Assembly (NCBI GenBank): GCA_036503775.1 | Contig: DASXWH010000015.1 | Coordinates: 18,236 to 82,235 of the forward strand | Direction of reading: 5' to 3' | DNA: 64,000 bases | DNA from: Ohtaekwangia sp036503775 | GTDB lineage: Bacteria > Bacteroidota > Bacteroidia > Cytophagales > Cyclobacteriaceae | Shown: positions 36,335 through 45,358 of the stretch, piece by piece | How positions within the stretch are numbered: the stretch's first letter is position 1 | Layout: each line of letters starts with the position of its first letter | Notes under the pieces: model-generated | The model's input: the letters and a program-made list of their open reading frames with translations, nothing else | Told to the model about the DNA's origin: nothing | Database searches by the model: none | Made by a program: the position numbers and the translations under genes

Positions 36335-37305
36335 TATTGCGACCACTCCGTAGGTGTTCTATCCCAGCGATGATTTTTCAGTTTCAAACGAAGGCTTTCT
36401 TCCAGCTTTTTACCGTCACTTGTGGCAATGTTAGCCTGAACGTTCCGGACTTTACGCATGCCGGGAATAATGGTGTGAACATCATCATTGCAAAGAATAA
36501 AACGGAGCGCCATTTCGGCCATGGTCATGCCGGCAGGAATAAGCGGCCGTAAAGCATCGGCATGTTCAACGGATGAATTGAGATTTTCCGGAACGAAGTA
36601 GGTTGAGCGCCAATCGTCTTTGGGGAACACCGTGTCTTTGGTGAGCATTCCGGTGAGTGTTCCCTCATCAAAAGGTACCCGCGCAATCACACCAATATTT
36701 AGTTGGCGGCAGAGCGGAAACAGGTTGTCTTCAGGTGCCTGATCAAAAATGTTGTAGATCACCTGAACAGCATCAATGAATCCGGTTTTGAGTGTGTTGA
36801 GCACATTGTCTGGCTCCCAGCGATTAACGCTTACTCCAAAATGTTTTACCTTTCCTTCTTTCTTTAATTTCTCAACCGCTTTTTTCCATTCATCGTGATT
36901 GGCCCAGCCGTCTTCCCATACGTGAAATTGCTGCAGGTCAATACATTCTACTTTTAAATTCTTCAGACTCTTTTCGGTGTATTCAACAATGTGGGAAGCG
37001 GGAAAACATTCTTCGAGCGTGAACGAGGGTTTAGACGGCCAGGTGAAATTCTTTGCCGGGATTTTTGTTGCTACATATAACTTCTTTGATCCGTGGGCTT
37101 TCAGCACCTGACTGAGGATCTGTTCACTTTTGCCATCACCGTATGCCCAGGCCGTATCAAAAAAATTGCAGCCGAGTTCAATGGAAAGAGCAAGCGCTTT
37201 GTCGATTTCCTGCTTGTCAGCGCCACTCCAATCGGCCAGTCCCCACATACCGTAACCAATTTCACTTACATTCCAGTTTGTTCTTCCGAATTTTCTATAG
37301 TTCAT
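36334..37305 (-). CDS. Aldo/keto reductase
   Basis: NADPH-dependent aldehyde/ketone reductase of the AKR TIM-barrel family, 323 residues from MNYRKFGRTNWNVSEIGYG at 37305. The tetrad positions are visible: Asp and Tyr in FFDTAWAYGDGKSEQ, Lys in LYVATKIP and His in LQQFHVWED. The cofactor-binding end (HTIIPGMRKVRNVQANI) is present. Substrate unknown. The in-frame extension to 37419 crosses the prfC promoter area and is rejected. It is divergent from prfC across a 135-bp gap; its 3' end abuts foldback A. Confidence 0.9.
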   Translation of the reverse strand: MNYRKFGRTNWNVSEIGYGMWGLADWSGADKQEIDKALALSIELGCNFFDTAWAYGDGKSEQILSQVLKAHGSKKLYVATKIPAKNFTWPSKPSFTLEECFPASHIVEYTEKSLKNLKVECIDLQQFHVWEDGWANHDEWKKAVEKLKKEGKVKHFGVSVNRWEPDNVLNTLKTGFIDAVQVIYNIFDQAPEDNLFPLCRQLNIGVIARVPFDEGTLTGMLTKDTVFPKDDWRSTYFVPENLNSSVEHADALRPLIPAGMTMAEMALRFILCNDDVHTIIPGMRKVRNVQANIATSDGKKLEESLRLKLKNHRWDRTPTEWSQ

Positions 37306-37374
37306 AGCGTTATTTTGGTTGTCCAAGTTATGGTTTTTCGTAGGGTGGAAGGGCTGTAAGGTGAGTACTTTTTT

Positions 37375-37382
37375 TACCTTTG
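37375..37382 (+). promoter_or_regulatory. prfC: Candidate -7 box (TACCTTTG) for prfC
   Basis: Exact TAnnTTTG match about 58 bases before the prfC ATG at 37441. The -33 element is not obvious. Confidence 0.45.
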
Positions 37383-37440
37383 CGCGCGGAAATCTGTTGG
37401 TAATTGCCGAATGCTGCAAATGCTGACGACTAATAATGAG

Positions 37441-39018
37441 ATGAGCTTAGAACAGGAAATATCCAGACGCAGAACCTTCGGAATCATCAGTCACCCTGAT
37501 GCCGGTAAAACAACGCTGACTGAAAAATTACTTCTTTTCGGAGGTGCTATTCAAAAGGCAGGAGCGGTGAAGTCAAGCAAGATCAAAGACCACGCTCGTT
37601 CTGACTGGATGGAGATTGAAAAGCAGCGCGGTATCTCTGTGGCTACGTCTGTAATGGGATTCAACTACAAGGATGTTAAGATCAACCTGCTGGATACTCC
37701 CGGTCACCAGGATTTTGCGGAAGACACGTATCGTACGCTTACGGCAGTGGATAGTGTAATCATGGTGATTGACTGTGTGAAGGGCGTGGAGATCCAGACC
37801 GAGAAGCTGATGGAGGTTTGCCGTATGCGTAACACACCCGTGATATGCTTCATTAATAAGCTGGACCGTGAAGGCCGGGATCCATTTGATCTGCTCGATG
37901 AAATTGAGGAGAAACTCAGTATTAAAGTTCGTCCGTTAAGCTGGCCCATTAGTATGGGAAAAACCTTCAAGGGTGTTTACAGCTTGTATGAAAAAAGTCT
38001 GCACCTGTTCACGCCCAGTAAAATAACGGTTGAAGAAGGTATTGAAGTCAATAATATTCATGACGCTATCGTGGATGATTATGTTGGCGAGAATAATGCC
38101 AAGCAACTTCGTGCAGATGTTGAATTAATTGAAGGTGTATATCCTGACTTTGACATTAACGATTACCTGGACGGGAAGGTAGCTCCCGTCTTTTTTGGCA
38201 GTGCAGTTAATAACTTCGGTGTAAAGGAGCTGTTGGATACATTCATCCGGATTGCCCCTACACCAATTCCACGCGCTACAACAGCAAGGGTCATTGCACC
38301 CAGCGAGTCCAAATTTTCAGGTTTTGTGTTTAAGATTCACGCCAACATGGATCCGAAGCACCGTAACCGCATTGCTTTCATTCGTATATGCTCCGGAAAA
38401 TTTGAACGCGGCAGCAACTACTACCATGTTCGTCAGGAAAAAAGTGTTCGGTTTTCAAATGCCACTGCGTTTATGGCGCAAGACCGTGAAACGGTTGATG
38501 AAGCCTGGCCAGGCGATATCGTTGGGATTTATGATACCGGAAATCTAAAAATCGGGGACACGCTCACCGAAGGTGAAAAAACGATGTATACCGGTATTCC
38601 GAGTTTCTCTCCGGAGATTTTCAAAGAAGTGCTCAACCTGGATGCCATGAAAACAAAGCAGCTCGAAAAAGGATTGCTTCAGCTTATGGAAGAAGGTGTT
38701 GCTCAATTGTTCACTTATCAGCTCGGTAAGAAGAAGGTTGTAGGCGTGGTGGGTGCTCTGCAATTTGAGGTTATTCAATTCCGGTTGAAAAATGAATACA
38801 GTGCATCGTGTGAATTCCAGTCGCAGAACATTTATAAAGCCTGCTGGATAAGCAGCAAGGATCCCAAAAAGCTCGCTGAGTTTATTGACTCCAAGCAACG
38901 ACATATTGCGCGGGATAAGGACGATAAAATTGTGTTCATGGCAGAGTCACGTGCGTGGCTCCAGATGGTGCAGGATAACTTCCCCGACATCGAATTTCAT
39001 TTTACATCTGAATTCTAA
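37441..39018 (+). CDS. prfC: Peptide chain release factor 3
   Basis: Translational GTPase that recycles RF1/RF2 after termination. 525 residues from MSLEQEISRRRTFGIISH at 37441; in-frame ATG/ATG upstream at 37411 adds ten unlikely residues. G-domain motifs SHPDAGKTTLTEK, DTPGHQDFAEDTYR and FINKLDREGRDP are complete. The sequence FDINDYLDGKVAPVFFGSAVNNFGV is typical of RF3 rather than EF-G or TetM. It precedes an RluA-type synthase gene by 100 bp on the same strand. Confidence 0.96.
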   Translation: MSLEQEISRRRTFGIISHPDAGKTTLTEKLLLFGGAIQKAGAVKSSKIKDHARSDWMEIEKQRGISVATSVMGFNYKDVKINLLDTPGHQDFAEDTYRTLTAVDSVIMVIDCVKGVEIQTEKLMEVCRMRNTPVICFINKLDREGRDPFDLLDEIEEKLSIKVRPLSWPISMGKTFKGVYSLYEKSLHLFTPSKITVEEGIEVNNIHDAIVDDYVGENNAKQLRADVELIEGVYPDFDINDYLDGKVAPVFFGSAVNNFGVKELLDTFIRIAPTPIPRATTARVIAPSESKFSGFVFKIHANMDPKHRNRIAFIRICSGKFERGSNYYHVRQEKSVRFSNATAFMAQDRETVDEAWPGDIVGIYDTGNLKIGDTLTEGEKTMYTGIPSFSPEIFKEVLNLDAMKTKQLEKGLLQLMEEGVAQLFTYQLGKKKVVGVVGALQFEVIQFRLKNEYSASCEFQSQNIYKACWISSKDPKKLAEFIDSKQRHIARDKDDKIVFMAESRAWLQMVQDNFPDIEFHFTSEF

Positions 39019-39118
39019 CATAGTAGGCTTGGGCTGAACGCTGCTGGAATAACCTCTATGTGACTTCGTTTTTACAAGTCTTACAAAAATCCCATCTTTC
39101 AGCCAGTTGGGATAAAGC

Positions 39119-39802
39119 ATGGGTAAATCGTTCACCGTACTTTTTGAGGACAATCATCTGCTGGTCGTAAATAAATCCAGCGGTGTTCTTGTTCAGGGGG
39201 ATGAAACAGGTGATACGCCATTGGTTGATCTTTGTAAAGCGTATATAAAAGACCGTTATAAAAAACCCGGTGCTGTATTTCTGGGTGTTGTTCATCGGCT
39301 CGACAGGCCCGTTAGTGGTATAGTTGTACTGGCCAGAACTTCCAAATCACTGGAACGGATGAATGCTTTGTTTCGTGAACGCGAAACCAAAAAAGTGTAT
39401 TGGGCTATTGTTGAAAAAAAACCACCACAAAATGAGGGTACACTAATCCACTGGTTGTCTAAGGACGAAAAGAAAAATAAAACAACTGCCTACCGCGAGG
39501 ATACTCCCGGAGCACTTCGTTCTGAGCTTTCGTATACGATAATTGGACAAGCTTCCGGATATTGGTTACTTGAAGTTACTCCGATCACGGGCAGGCCACA
39601 TCAGATCCGCGTTCAATTGGCGAGTATGGGTTGTGTTATTAAAGGAGATTTAAAGTATGGTGACGATGAGCCACAGGGAGATGGAAGTATTTGTCTTCAC
39701 GCCAGAAGATTGTCGTTTATCCATCCCGTAAAAAAGGAAATGGCAGTCTTTGAAGCGCCAATTCCGACCGTTGGATTGTGGAATTTTTTTCTCAAATTTT
39801 GA
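39119..39802 (+). CDS. RluA family pseudouridine synthase
   Basis: RNA-modifying enzyme that isomerises uridine to pseudouridine. The catalytic motif VHRLDRPVSGIVVLA is present, along with GRPHQIRVQLASMG near the C terminus. At 227 residues there is no N-terminal S4 domain, so it is the short RluA/RluC-catalytic form. The exact target base in rRNA or tRNA cannot be told. The DUF6787-like gene begins 11 bp after it and the lipoprotein gene follows, giving a likely three-gene run ending at a strong terminator. Confidence 0.92.
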   Translation: MGKSFTVLFEDNHLLVVNKSSGVLVQGDETGDTPLVDLCKAYIKDRYKKPGAVFLGVVHRLDRPVSGIVVLARTSKSLERMNALFRERETKKVYWAIVEKKPPQNEGTLIHWLSKDEKKNKTTAYREDTPGALRSELSYTIIGQASGYWLLEVTPITGRPHQIRVQLASMGCVIKGDLKYGDDEPQGDGSICLHARRLSFIHPVKKEMAVFEAPIPTVGLWNFFLKF

Positions 39803-39813
39803 CTTTGTAAAGA

Positions 39814-40134
39814 ATGTCTCAAGGCAGTTGGATAGAAAGACTGAGAAGCCGGTGGAAGCTGGGTAGTGCAACCCAGGTAATCGTGGTATTGATTGTTTTT
39901 GCCTGTACAGGTTTTACGGTTTTGTTTATCAAAAAGCCGATACTGCAATTCCTCGCAGGTGAAAAAGGCAACACGGTTCTTGCATCGGTTTTGTATTACA
40001 TTTTTATTTTACCCCTTTACAACGTAATACTACTGGGCTATGGGTTTCTGTTTGGTCAGTTTGCTTTCTTCTGGGAATTTGAAAAACGCTTTATTGGCAG
40101 AATATTTTCTAAACGTACTCCAAAGAATAAATAA
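39814..40134 (+). CDS. Small two-helix membrane protein, DUF6787-like
   Basis: 106 residues with two hydrophobic helices (about 22-43 and 56-83) separated by a short polar loop, with basic segments at both ends (RLRSRWKLG, RFIGRIFSKRTPKNK). The pattern (WxxRW start, TGFTVLFIKKPI, FFWEFEKRF) fits a Bacteroidota-restricted small membrane family that I tentatively equate with DUF6787. Function unknown. It sits 1 bp before the next gene's ATG, so co-translation is likely. Confidence 0.7.
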   Translation: MSQGSWIERLRSRWKLGSATQVIVVLIVFACTGFTVLFIKKPILQFLAGEKGNTVLASVLYYIFILPLYNVILLGYGFLFGQFAFFWEFEKRFIGRIFSKRTPKNK

Positions 40135-40135
40135 T

Positions 40136-40678
40136 ATGAAAAAAATCGGTTCATTTATCGGCCTCGTCTTGTTAGTGGCATCTTGCTCTTCCCCAAAGTA
40201 TGTTTATCATTTTGATCATTATGATTACAACAGTGGCAAGAAAAAACCTGTTCACAATGACCTGGCAACAACGCAGAGCCCATTGGTACTTGACCAGGAA
40301 ACAGTGGTAGCAACAGCTTCTGAATCTCCGGTAGTGTTGGCTGAAGAAAAAGCGGACAAACCATCAGCAGACGAGGTTAGAAAAGATTTTGCAAAAAAAT
40401 ACAACGCAATGTCCAAAGCTGAGCGTAAGGAATTCAGAGAAGATTTAAAGAAAGAACTGAAGGCCTATGCAAAAGCGAAGAAAGAAGGAAAGATCGTTAA
40501 CTCGACCAATACTACGAGTGAGCAGCTTGATTATGATCTGAAAATGGCCATTCTCTTCGGTGCAGTAGGTTTGACCTTAACCCTGTTTGGAGGCGTGAGC
40601 AGTGTGTTCTGGGTATTGGGTGTGATCGGTATAGTAATAGCCGTGGTCTTCCTGGTGAGATGGTTAATGAGACAATAA
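40136..40678 (+). CDS. Putative lipoprotein with charged helical middle and C-terminal membrane pair
   Basis: 180 residues from ATG at 40136. The N terminus (MKKIGSFIGLVLLVASCSS) has a lipobox ending at Cys17. The middle (about 70-125) is rich in Lys, Glu and Ala and likely a long helix, and the last 45 residues form two hydrophobic helices (MAILFGAVGLTLTLFGGVSSV and FWVLGVIGIVIAVVFLVRWL). I do not recognise a named family. A longer frame from 40040 overlaps the preceding gene and is rejected. Confidence 0.75.
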   Translation: MKKIGSFIGLVLLVASCSSPKYVYHFDHYDYNSGKKKPVHNDLATTQSPLVLDQETVVATASESPVVLAEEKADKPSADEVRKDFAKKYNAMSKAERKEFREDLKKELKAYAKAKKEGKIVNSTNTTSEQLDYDLKMAILFGAVGLTLTLFGGVSSVFWVLGVIGIVIAVVFLVRWLMRQ

Positions 40679-40704
40679 TTTAACGAACGATATCAAATCA
40701 AATA

Positions 40705-40737
40705 AAAAAGCTCTGACCATGAGGCAGAGCTTTTTTT
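40705..40737. terminator. Bidirectional terminator between the lipoprotein gene and atpC
   Basis: Stem AGCTCTG/CAGAGCT flanked by six A on one side and seven T on the other. It serves the plus-strand run and the minus-strand atpD-atpC run. Confidence 0.92.
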
Positions 40738-40754
40738 ATGTCCGAGAATTTTTA

Positions 40755-40997
40755 TCAGGCTAATCCGTCAGCCAGTAAGATCACTTTGTTCTTAAGAACC
40801 TCCACAACACCACCGGTTACGCTCAAACTGTTTGAGCCGTCTTTTCCTTTGTATTCCACTACACCTTCTTTCAATAAGCTGATGAGAGGAGCATGATTAT
40901 CCATCACCTGAAAAGAGCCGTCAGCACCAGGGAATGTAGCAATGGTCACATCGCCTTCAAATATCTTTTTCTCGGGAGTCAGAATTTCGAGATGCAT
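40755..40997 (-). CDS. atpC: F1Fo ATP synthase epsilon subunit, short form
   Basis: Epsilon subunit of the F1 rotor stalk. At 80 residues it contains only the N-terminal beta-sandwich (MHLEILTPEKKIFEGDVTIATFPG through VVEVLKNKVILLADG). The roughly 50-residue C-terminal helical domain that in E. coli can inhibit ATP hydrolysis is absent; short epsilons are common in Bacteroidota. It is downstream of atpD with an 85-bp spacer filled by foldback B. The rest of the ATP synthase genes are not in the window. Confidence 0.93.
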   Translation of the reverse strand: MHLEILTPEKKIFEGDVTIATFPGADGSFQVMDNHAPLISLLKEGVVEYKGKDGSNSLSVTGGVVEVLKNKVILLADGLA

Positions 40998-41006
40998 GAT
41001 TTCTAA

Positions 41007-41078
41007 GTTTAAAGTTTCAGGTTGAAAGTTTAAAGTTGTGGGCGTTTAACCTTAGACTTTAAACTTTAAACCTTAAAC
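41007..41078. repeat. Foldback element B with heptamer-periodic arms, in the atpD-atpC spacer
   Basis: Left arm 41007-41037 and right arm 41048-41078 pair at 25 of 31 positions around a 10-nt loop. The left arm is a tandem of 7-mers near GTTTAAA; the inverted right arm reads as the same kind of 7-mers. On the minus-strand transcript two further mismatches become G-U pairs. It covers nearly the whole atpD-atpC spacer. Confidence 0.8.
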
Positions 41079-41082
41079 AAGA

Positions 41083-42591
41083 TTATCCTCTTGCTTCAGC
41101 CAGCATCTTCTCGCCTTTCTCAACGGCTTGTTCGATGCTACCTACCAGATTGAAAGCCATTTCGGGAAGATGGTCATACTGACCGTCCATGATGGCGTTG
41201 AATCCTTTGATGGTGTCTTTGATATCCACGAGAACACCTTTCAAACCTGTGAAGGCCTCGGCTACGTGGAATGGCTGTGACAGGAAGCGCTGTACGCGTC
41301 TTGCACGGGTCACAACCAGTTTATCTTCATCGCTCAATTCATCCATACCGAGGATGGCGATGATATCCTGTAATTCTTTGTAACGCTGAAGAATGTTCTT
41401 CACACGTTGCGCACAGGTATAGTGTTCTTCACCTACGATCTCCGGACGAAGGATACGTGATGTAGAATCCAACGGATCCACGGCAGGGTAGATACCAAGC
41501 TCAGAGATCTTACGGCTCAATACGGTTGTAGCATCCAAGTGAGCGAACGTAGTGGCAGGAGCAGGGTCAGTCAAGTCATCGGCAGGAACGTAAACGGCCT
41601 GTACAGATGTGATTGAACCATTTTTGGTAGAAGTGATACGCTCTTGCATCGCACCCATTTCAGTTGCCAGCGTAGGTTGGTAACCTACGGCAGAAGGCAT
41701 ACGACCCAAGAGAGCGGATACTTCAGAACCAGCCTGTGTAAAGCGGAAGATGTTGTCAATAAAGAACAGAATGTCACGACCTTTTCCTTTGCCATCACCG
41801 TCACGGAAATATTCCGCTACAGTAAGACCGGACAGGGCCACACGAGCACGTGCTCCAGGAGGTTCGTTCATCTGACCGAACACGAAGGTTGCTTTTGATT
41901 CTTTCAGATCGCCTTCGTTTACCTGAGACAGATCCCATCCACCGGCATGAAGTGATTTGGTGAAAGCTTCACCATAATTCACGATACCGGCTTCGATCAT
42001 CTCGCGGAGAAGGTCATTACCTTCACGCGTTCTTTCACCCACACCAGCGAATACAGACAAACCAGAGTAGGCTTTCGCGATGTTGTTGATCAATTCCTGG
42101 ATCAATACGGTTTTACCTACACCGGCACCACCGAATAATCCGATCTTACCACCTTTTGCGTAAGGCTCAATCAGGTCAATAACTTTAATACCGGTAAAAA
42201 GAACTTCCGTAGAAGTTGAAAGATCTTCGAAAAGAGGAGCTGAGCGGTGAATTGGAAGACGCTGAGCGCCTTTAGGCTGTTTAATACCATCAATAGCTTC
42301 ACCTACCACATTGAAAAGACGGCCCTTGATATCTTCGCCAATAGGCATGGATATCGGAGTTCCCATATCGGTTACTTTCATTCCACGAACCAGACCTTCG
42401 GTACCTTCCATAGAAATGGTGCGGACGCGGTCTTCTCCAAGGTGTTGCTGGCACTCCAATACTACTTTAGTACCATCGTTTTTAACAACTTCCAGAGAAT
42501 CGAGGATGTTGGGCAGTTTAGCTCCTTCGCCATCGAAGGCAACGTCAACCACCGGACCAATTACCTGGGTGATCTTTCCAATATTAGCCAT
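41083..42591 (-). CDS. atpD: F1Fo ATP synthase beta subunit
   Basis: Catalytic beta subunit, 502 residues. Walker A is GLFGGAGVGKTVLIQE, followed by GVGERTREGNDL, the Walker B strand DILFFIDNIFRFTQAGSEVS, and the C-terminal LSQPFHVAEAFTG. It is transcribed with atpC, separate from the remaining ATP synthase genes, as usual in Bacteroidota. The upstream region has the best promoter in the window (TTTG-N19-TACTTTTG, 42634-42664). Confidence 0.98.
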   Translation of the reverse strand: MANIGKITQVIGPVVDVAFDGEGAKLPNILDSLEVVKNDGTKVVLECQQHLGEDRVRTISMEGTEGLVRGMKVTDMGTPISMPIGEDIKGRLFNVVGEAIDGIKQPKGAQRLPIHRSAPLFEDLSTSTEVLFTGIKVIDLIEPYAKGGKIGLFGGAGVGKTVLIQELINNIAKAYSGLSVFAGVGERTREGNDLLREMIEAGIVNYGEAFTKSLHAGGWDLSQVNEGDLKESKATFVFGQMNEPPGARARVALSGLTVAEYFRDGDGKGKGRDILFFIDNIFRFTQAGSEVSALLGRMPSAVGYQPTLATEMGAMQERITSTKNGSITSVQAVYVPADDLTDPAPATTFAHLDATTVLSRKISELGIYPAVDPLDSTSRILRPEIVGEEHYTCAQRVKNILQRYKELQDIIAILGMDELSDEDKLVVTRARRVQRFLSQPFHVAEAFTGLKGVLVDIKDTIKGFNAIMDGQYDHLPEMAFNLVGSIEQAVEKGEKMLAEARG

Positions 42592-42633
42592 TGATATATG
42601 TGTTTATATGTTAAGGTCTGTGAAATTCGACCG

Positions 42634-42664
42634 CAAAAGTAGACTTTTAGGCATGAAGTACAAA
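42634..42664 (-). promoter_or_regulatory. atpD: Promoter TTTG-N19-TACTTTTG for atpD-atpC
   Basis: On the minus strand TTTG (42661-42664) is spaced 19 nt from TACTTTTG (42634-42641), matching both halves of the Bacteroidota primary sigma consensus. The leader to the atpD ATG would be about 35-40 nt. Confidence 0.7.
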
Positions 42665-42753
42665 GGGTGAATTACGAATTATTGAAGCTTCTGCCAATCT
42701 TTTAAAAAGCCCTTGTGAAGTGAAATTTCGCAGTTTTTAAGGAACAGCTGTTA

Positions 42754-43974
42754 CTAAACTGCATTCAGTGAAATGCGGAAAGTGGTACCCTGATTTTCTT
42801 CGGATGACTTCACATAAATTTTGCCATCGTGATAGGTCTCAATAATTCGTTTGGCCAGTGTTAGGCCGAGTCCCCAGCCTCTTTTTTTGGTGGTAAAACC
42901 GGGCCGGAATACCATTTGAATTTTAGATCGGGGTATACCCTTTCCGGTATCGGATACATCAATGAAAACCTTTCCCTCATTTCCACGCAGTATTTTGATG
43001 GCGATGGTGCCTGTATTGCCCATAGCATCCACGGCATTTTTGCACAGGTTTTCAATTACCCATTCAAAAAGGGGTGCGTGAACATCGGCAAATATGTTGT
43101 CGGATAGGGTAAATACTTCCAGTCTGATTTTGGCCGAGATTCGGGGTCGCAGGTAATTGACAACATTATTGATGAGAAAAATGACATTTTCTTTTTTCAG
43201 GCTGGGGACAGATCCAATACTCGAAAATCTTTCAGTTACTATCCTGAGCTTTTGAATATCCTTTTCCAGTTCTTCTACCAGGCTCTTGTCTTTCATATAC
43301 GGATCTTCCCGGATCACTTCGACCCATGCCATGAGGGATGACAGGGGTGTTCCCAATTGATGCGCTGTCTCTTTTGCCAGCCCTACCCAAACGCGGTTTT
43401 GTTCAGCAGCTTTTGAATAGTTGAAAGCCAGGTAAGAGATAAATGCAAATAGCGCAATTACAGACAGCTGAATGTAAGGATATGCAATAAGTTGTTTGAG
43501 CAGAAAGGAGTTCTTGTAATAGATGTATTGTGTTCCGAAAATCTCAGCCGTATGCGGATCGCGAAGGGTGACCGTTATGGGGTCATAGGTTTTTTTCATC
43601 ACCTCCATTTCTGTTTTCAGAAATACCTCTTTTCGTTTGGCTGACCAGGATTCATCCAGATCAAGATTGCGAAAGGATAAAACTTCATTCTTATCGTCAA
43701 CCTGGATGATCGGTATTGAATTATTCTGAAATAGTATCTCCTGTGCAATGAAGTTCACGTCACCCACAGGATCTTCTTCGTTGGCGGTGTACTCAATGGC
43801 TTTAGCGTAAAGCTGCACCTGTTGCCGTTCACGTTTCTTTAACTGATCCACCAGAATTTTGGTGTAGTAGATTGAGCCAACACTGATCAATACAGAAACC
43901 CCGAGTACTACCCATTTGAATGCAGTATTGCTCTGGTAGAATTCAAGACCTGGGACTGAGGATAACTTTGCCAT
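42754..43974 (-). CDS. Sensor histidine kinase with variant H-box
   Basis: 406-residue membrane kinase: helix at about 20-40, a 120-residue periplasmic region, second helix at about 168-190, then HisKA and HATPase domains (ENLCKNAVDAMGNTG, DTGKGIPRSKIQMVFRPGFTT, RGWGLGLTLAKRI). The phospho-acceptor box reads ETAHQLGTPLSSL, with Gln where Glu or Asp normally follows the His. No response regulator is adjacent. It starts 74 bp beyond the ABC permease stop, after a terminator, so it is its own unit. Confidence 0.88.
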   Translation of the reverse strand: MAKLSSVPGLEFYQSNTAFKWVVLGVSVLISVGSIYYTKILVDQLKKRERQQVQLYAKAIEYTANEEDPVGDVNFIAQEILFQNNSIPIIQVDDKNEVLSFRNLDLDESWSAKRKEVFLKTEMEVMKKTYDPITVTLRDPHTAEIFGTQYIYYKNSFLLKQLIAYPYIQLSVIALFAFISYLAFNYSKAAEQNRVWVGLAKETAHQLGTPLSSLMAWVEVIREDPYMKDKSLVEELEKDIQKLRIVTERFSSIGSVPSLKKENVIFLINNVVNYLRPRISAKIRLEVFTLSDNIFADVHAPLFEWVIENLCKNAVDAMGNTGTIAIKILRGNEGKVFIDVSDTGKGIPRSKIQMVFRPGFTTKKRGWGLGLTLAKRIIETYHDGKIYVKSSEENQGTTFRISLNAV

Positions 43975-43992
43975 TCCGAATGAAAAGTAAAT

Positions 43993-44020
43993 AAAAAAAC
44001 CGGATGCTCTTCATCCGGTT
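43993..44020 (-). terminator. Terminator after the ABC exporter genes
   Basis: Stem AACCGGATG/CATCCGGTT with a 5-nt loop, followed on the minus strand by a run of T. It lies 28-55 bases after the ABC permease stop. Confidence 0.9.
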
Positions 44021-44047
44021 TCTTCAGGGATACAGGTGAACTACGTT

Positions 44048-45358
44048 TTAATTCTTCATCATAAACCACTTGGCCAACACCTTGTAATTGACTTTTGTGC
44101 CGTGCATAAGAATACCTACGCGGTAGATCCTTCCAGCCACCCAGGTGGTCAGGAGAAATCCGCCAACCAGTAAAATCATAGAAAGAGCCAGTTGCCAGAA
44201 GGGAACGTTAAATCCAATTCTGCCAATCATAGCAATAGGGGATGTGAACGGAATGATGGAAAGCCATACACTGATTGGTCCATGCGGATCTTTTAACACA
44301 AACATGAAAAGACTCATGTAAGAGATCAGCATCGGGATCGTGATGGGGAACATGAATTGCTGGGCTTCTGCGGGGCTATCAACGGATGATCCAACTGCTG
44401 CAAACAAGGCGCCATACAACAGGTAGCCTCCCAGAAAATAAAAAATAAAACACGCACCAATATAAGCCCAGGGTAATGCCATGAATTCATTTAGATTTTG
44501 TGCGAGTTCCGAACCTGCGGCAGCCTGTTGCGCAGCGGCCTCAGCAGAAATTTGTTGCATGGCTTGTTGTTGAGGCGGGTCAATCCCCAGGTACCCGAGA
44601 ACACCAAACGTAAGTGTTCCCATTAGGATTATCCAGATCAAAAACTGCAGCAACCCGACCGAGGCCAATCCGATTATTTTTCCCAGCATGAGCTGAAACG
44701 GTTTCACCGAGGAAACAATAACTTCCACCACCTTACTGGTTTTTTCTTCAATGATGCCTTGCATGATTTGCGCACCGTAGATGAAAATGAACATGTACAT
44801 TAAAATACCGGCAATCACACCAATAGCAGCACGCAACCCGGTGTTATTGGATTTCTCCTGTCCGTCATCTCCAAAACTTTTGTTATCAACACGCACACTG
44901 ACTTTTAGATCGTCAAGGAGTTTCTGATCGATATTCAGCCGCTGCATTTTCAAATCCCTGAACTGGTTTTCCAGCATAGTATTGATCCGGCCGATGTCAT
45001 CGATACTGAGCAGTACTTTGGATGTAATGGTTATCCCTTCAGGTTTAGCGATATCAATGGCAGGAATGTGAAGGAATCCAAAACTGTCACCGACTTTAGC
45101 AGCATCCTTGCCCTGGCTTACGGTACCCGGAAATTTTTTAAAAACATAGTACGATGAATCAGGTTTGAAAAGATTGGATTCGTCAATGTAATAGATAACT
45201 TCTTTCTGTTTGTTCTTCTCCTGCTCTTTCGCAACTATCACCAGTAATCCGATGATGGCTGGAAAGATGAGTGGAATAAGAATGGTTGCTATTAAAAATG
45301 ATTTCTTCTGTACGCGGTTTAAAAATTCCCGCTGTACGATCAGCCACACTTTATTCAT
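44048..45358 (-). CDS. ABC-2 type exporter permease (NatB-like)
   Basis: Membrane subunit of an ABC exporter, 436 residues. One N-terminal helix (FLIATILIPLIFPAIIGLLVIV) is followed by a 150-residue extracytoplasmic domain and five or so C-terminal helices, the NatB/ABC-2 layout. A Gln/Ala-rich stretch (about 270-300) lies between helices 3 and 4. Substrate unknown; NatB relatives export sodium. It overlaps the ATPase gene by 8 nt, so the two are translationally coupled. Confidence 0.88.
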   Translation of the reverse strand: MNKVWLIVQREFLNRVQKKSFLIATILIPLIFPAIIGLLVIVAKEQEKNKQKEVIYYIDESNLFKPDSSYYVFKKFPGTVSQGKDAAKVGDSFGFLHIPAIDIAKPEGITITSKVLLSIDDIGRINTMLENQFRDLKMQRLNIDQKLLDDLKVSVRVDNKSFGDDGQEKSNNTGLRAAIGVIAGILMYMFIFIYGAQIMQGIIEEKTSKVVEVIVSSVKPFQLMLGKIIGLASVGLLQFLIWIILMGTLTFGVLGYLGIDPPQQQAMQQISAEAAAQQAAAGSELAQNLNEFMALPWAYIGACFIFYFLGGYLLYGALFAAVGSSVDSPAEAQQFMFPITIPMLISYMSLFMFVLKDPHGPISVWLSIIPFTSPIAMIGRIGFNVPFWQLALSMILLVGGFLLTTWVAGRIYRVGILMHGTKVNYKVLAKWFMMKN

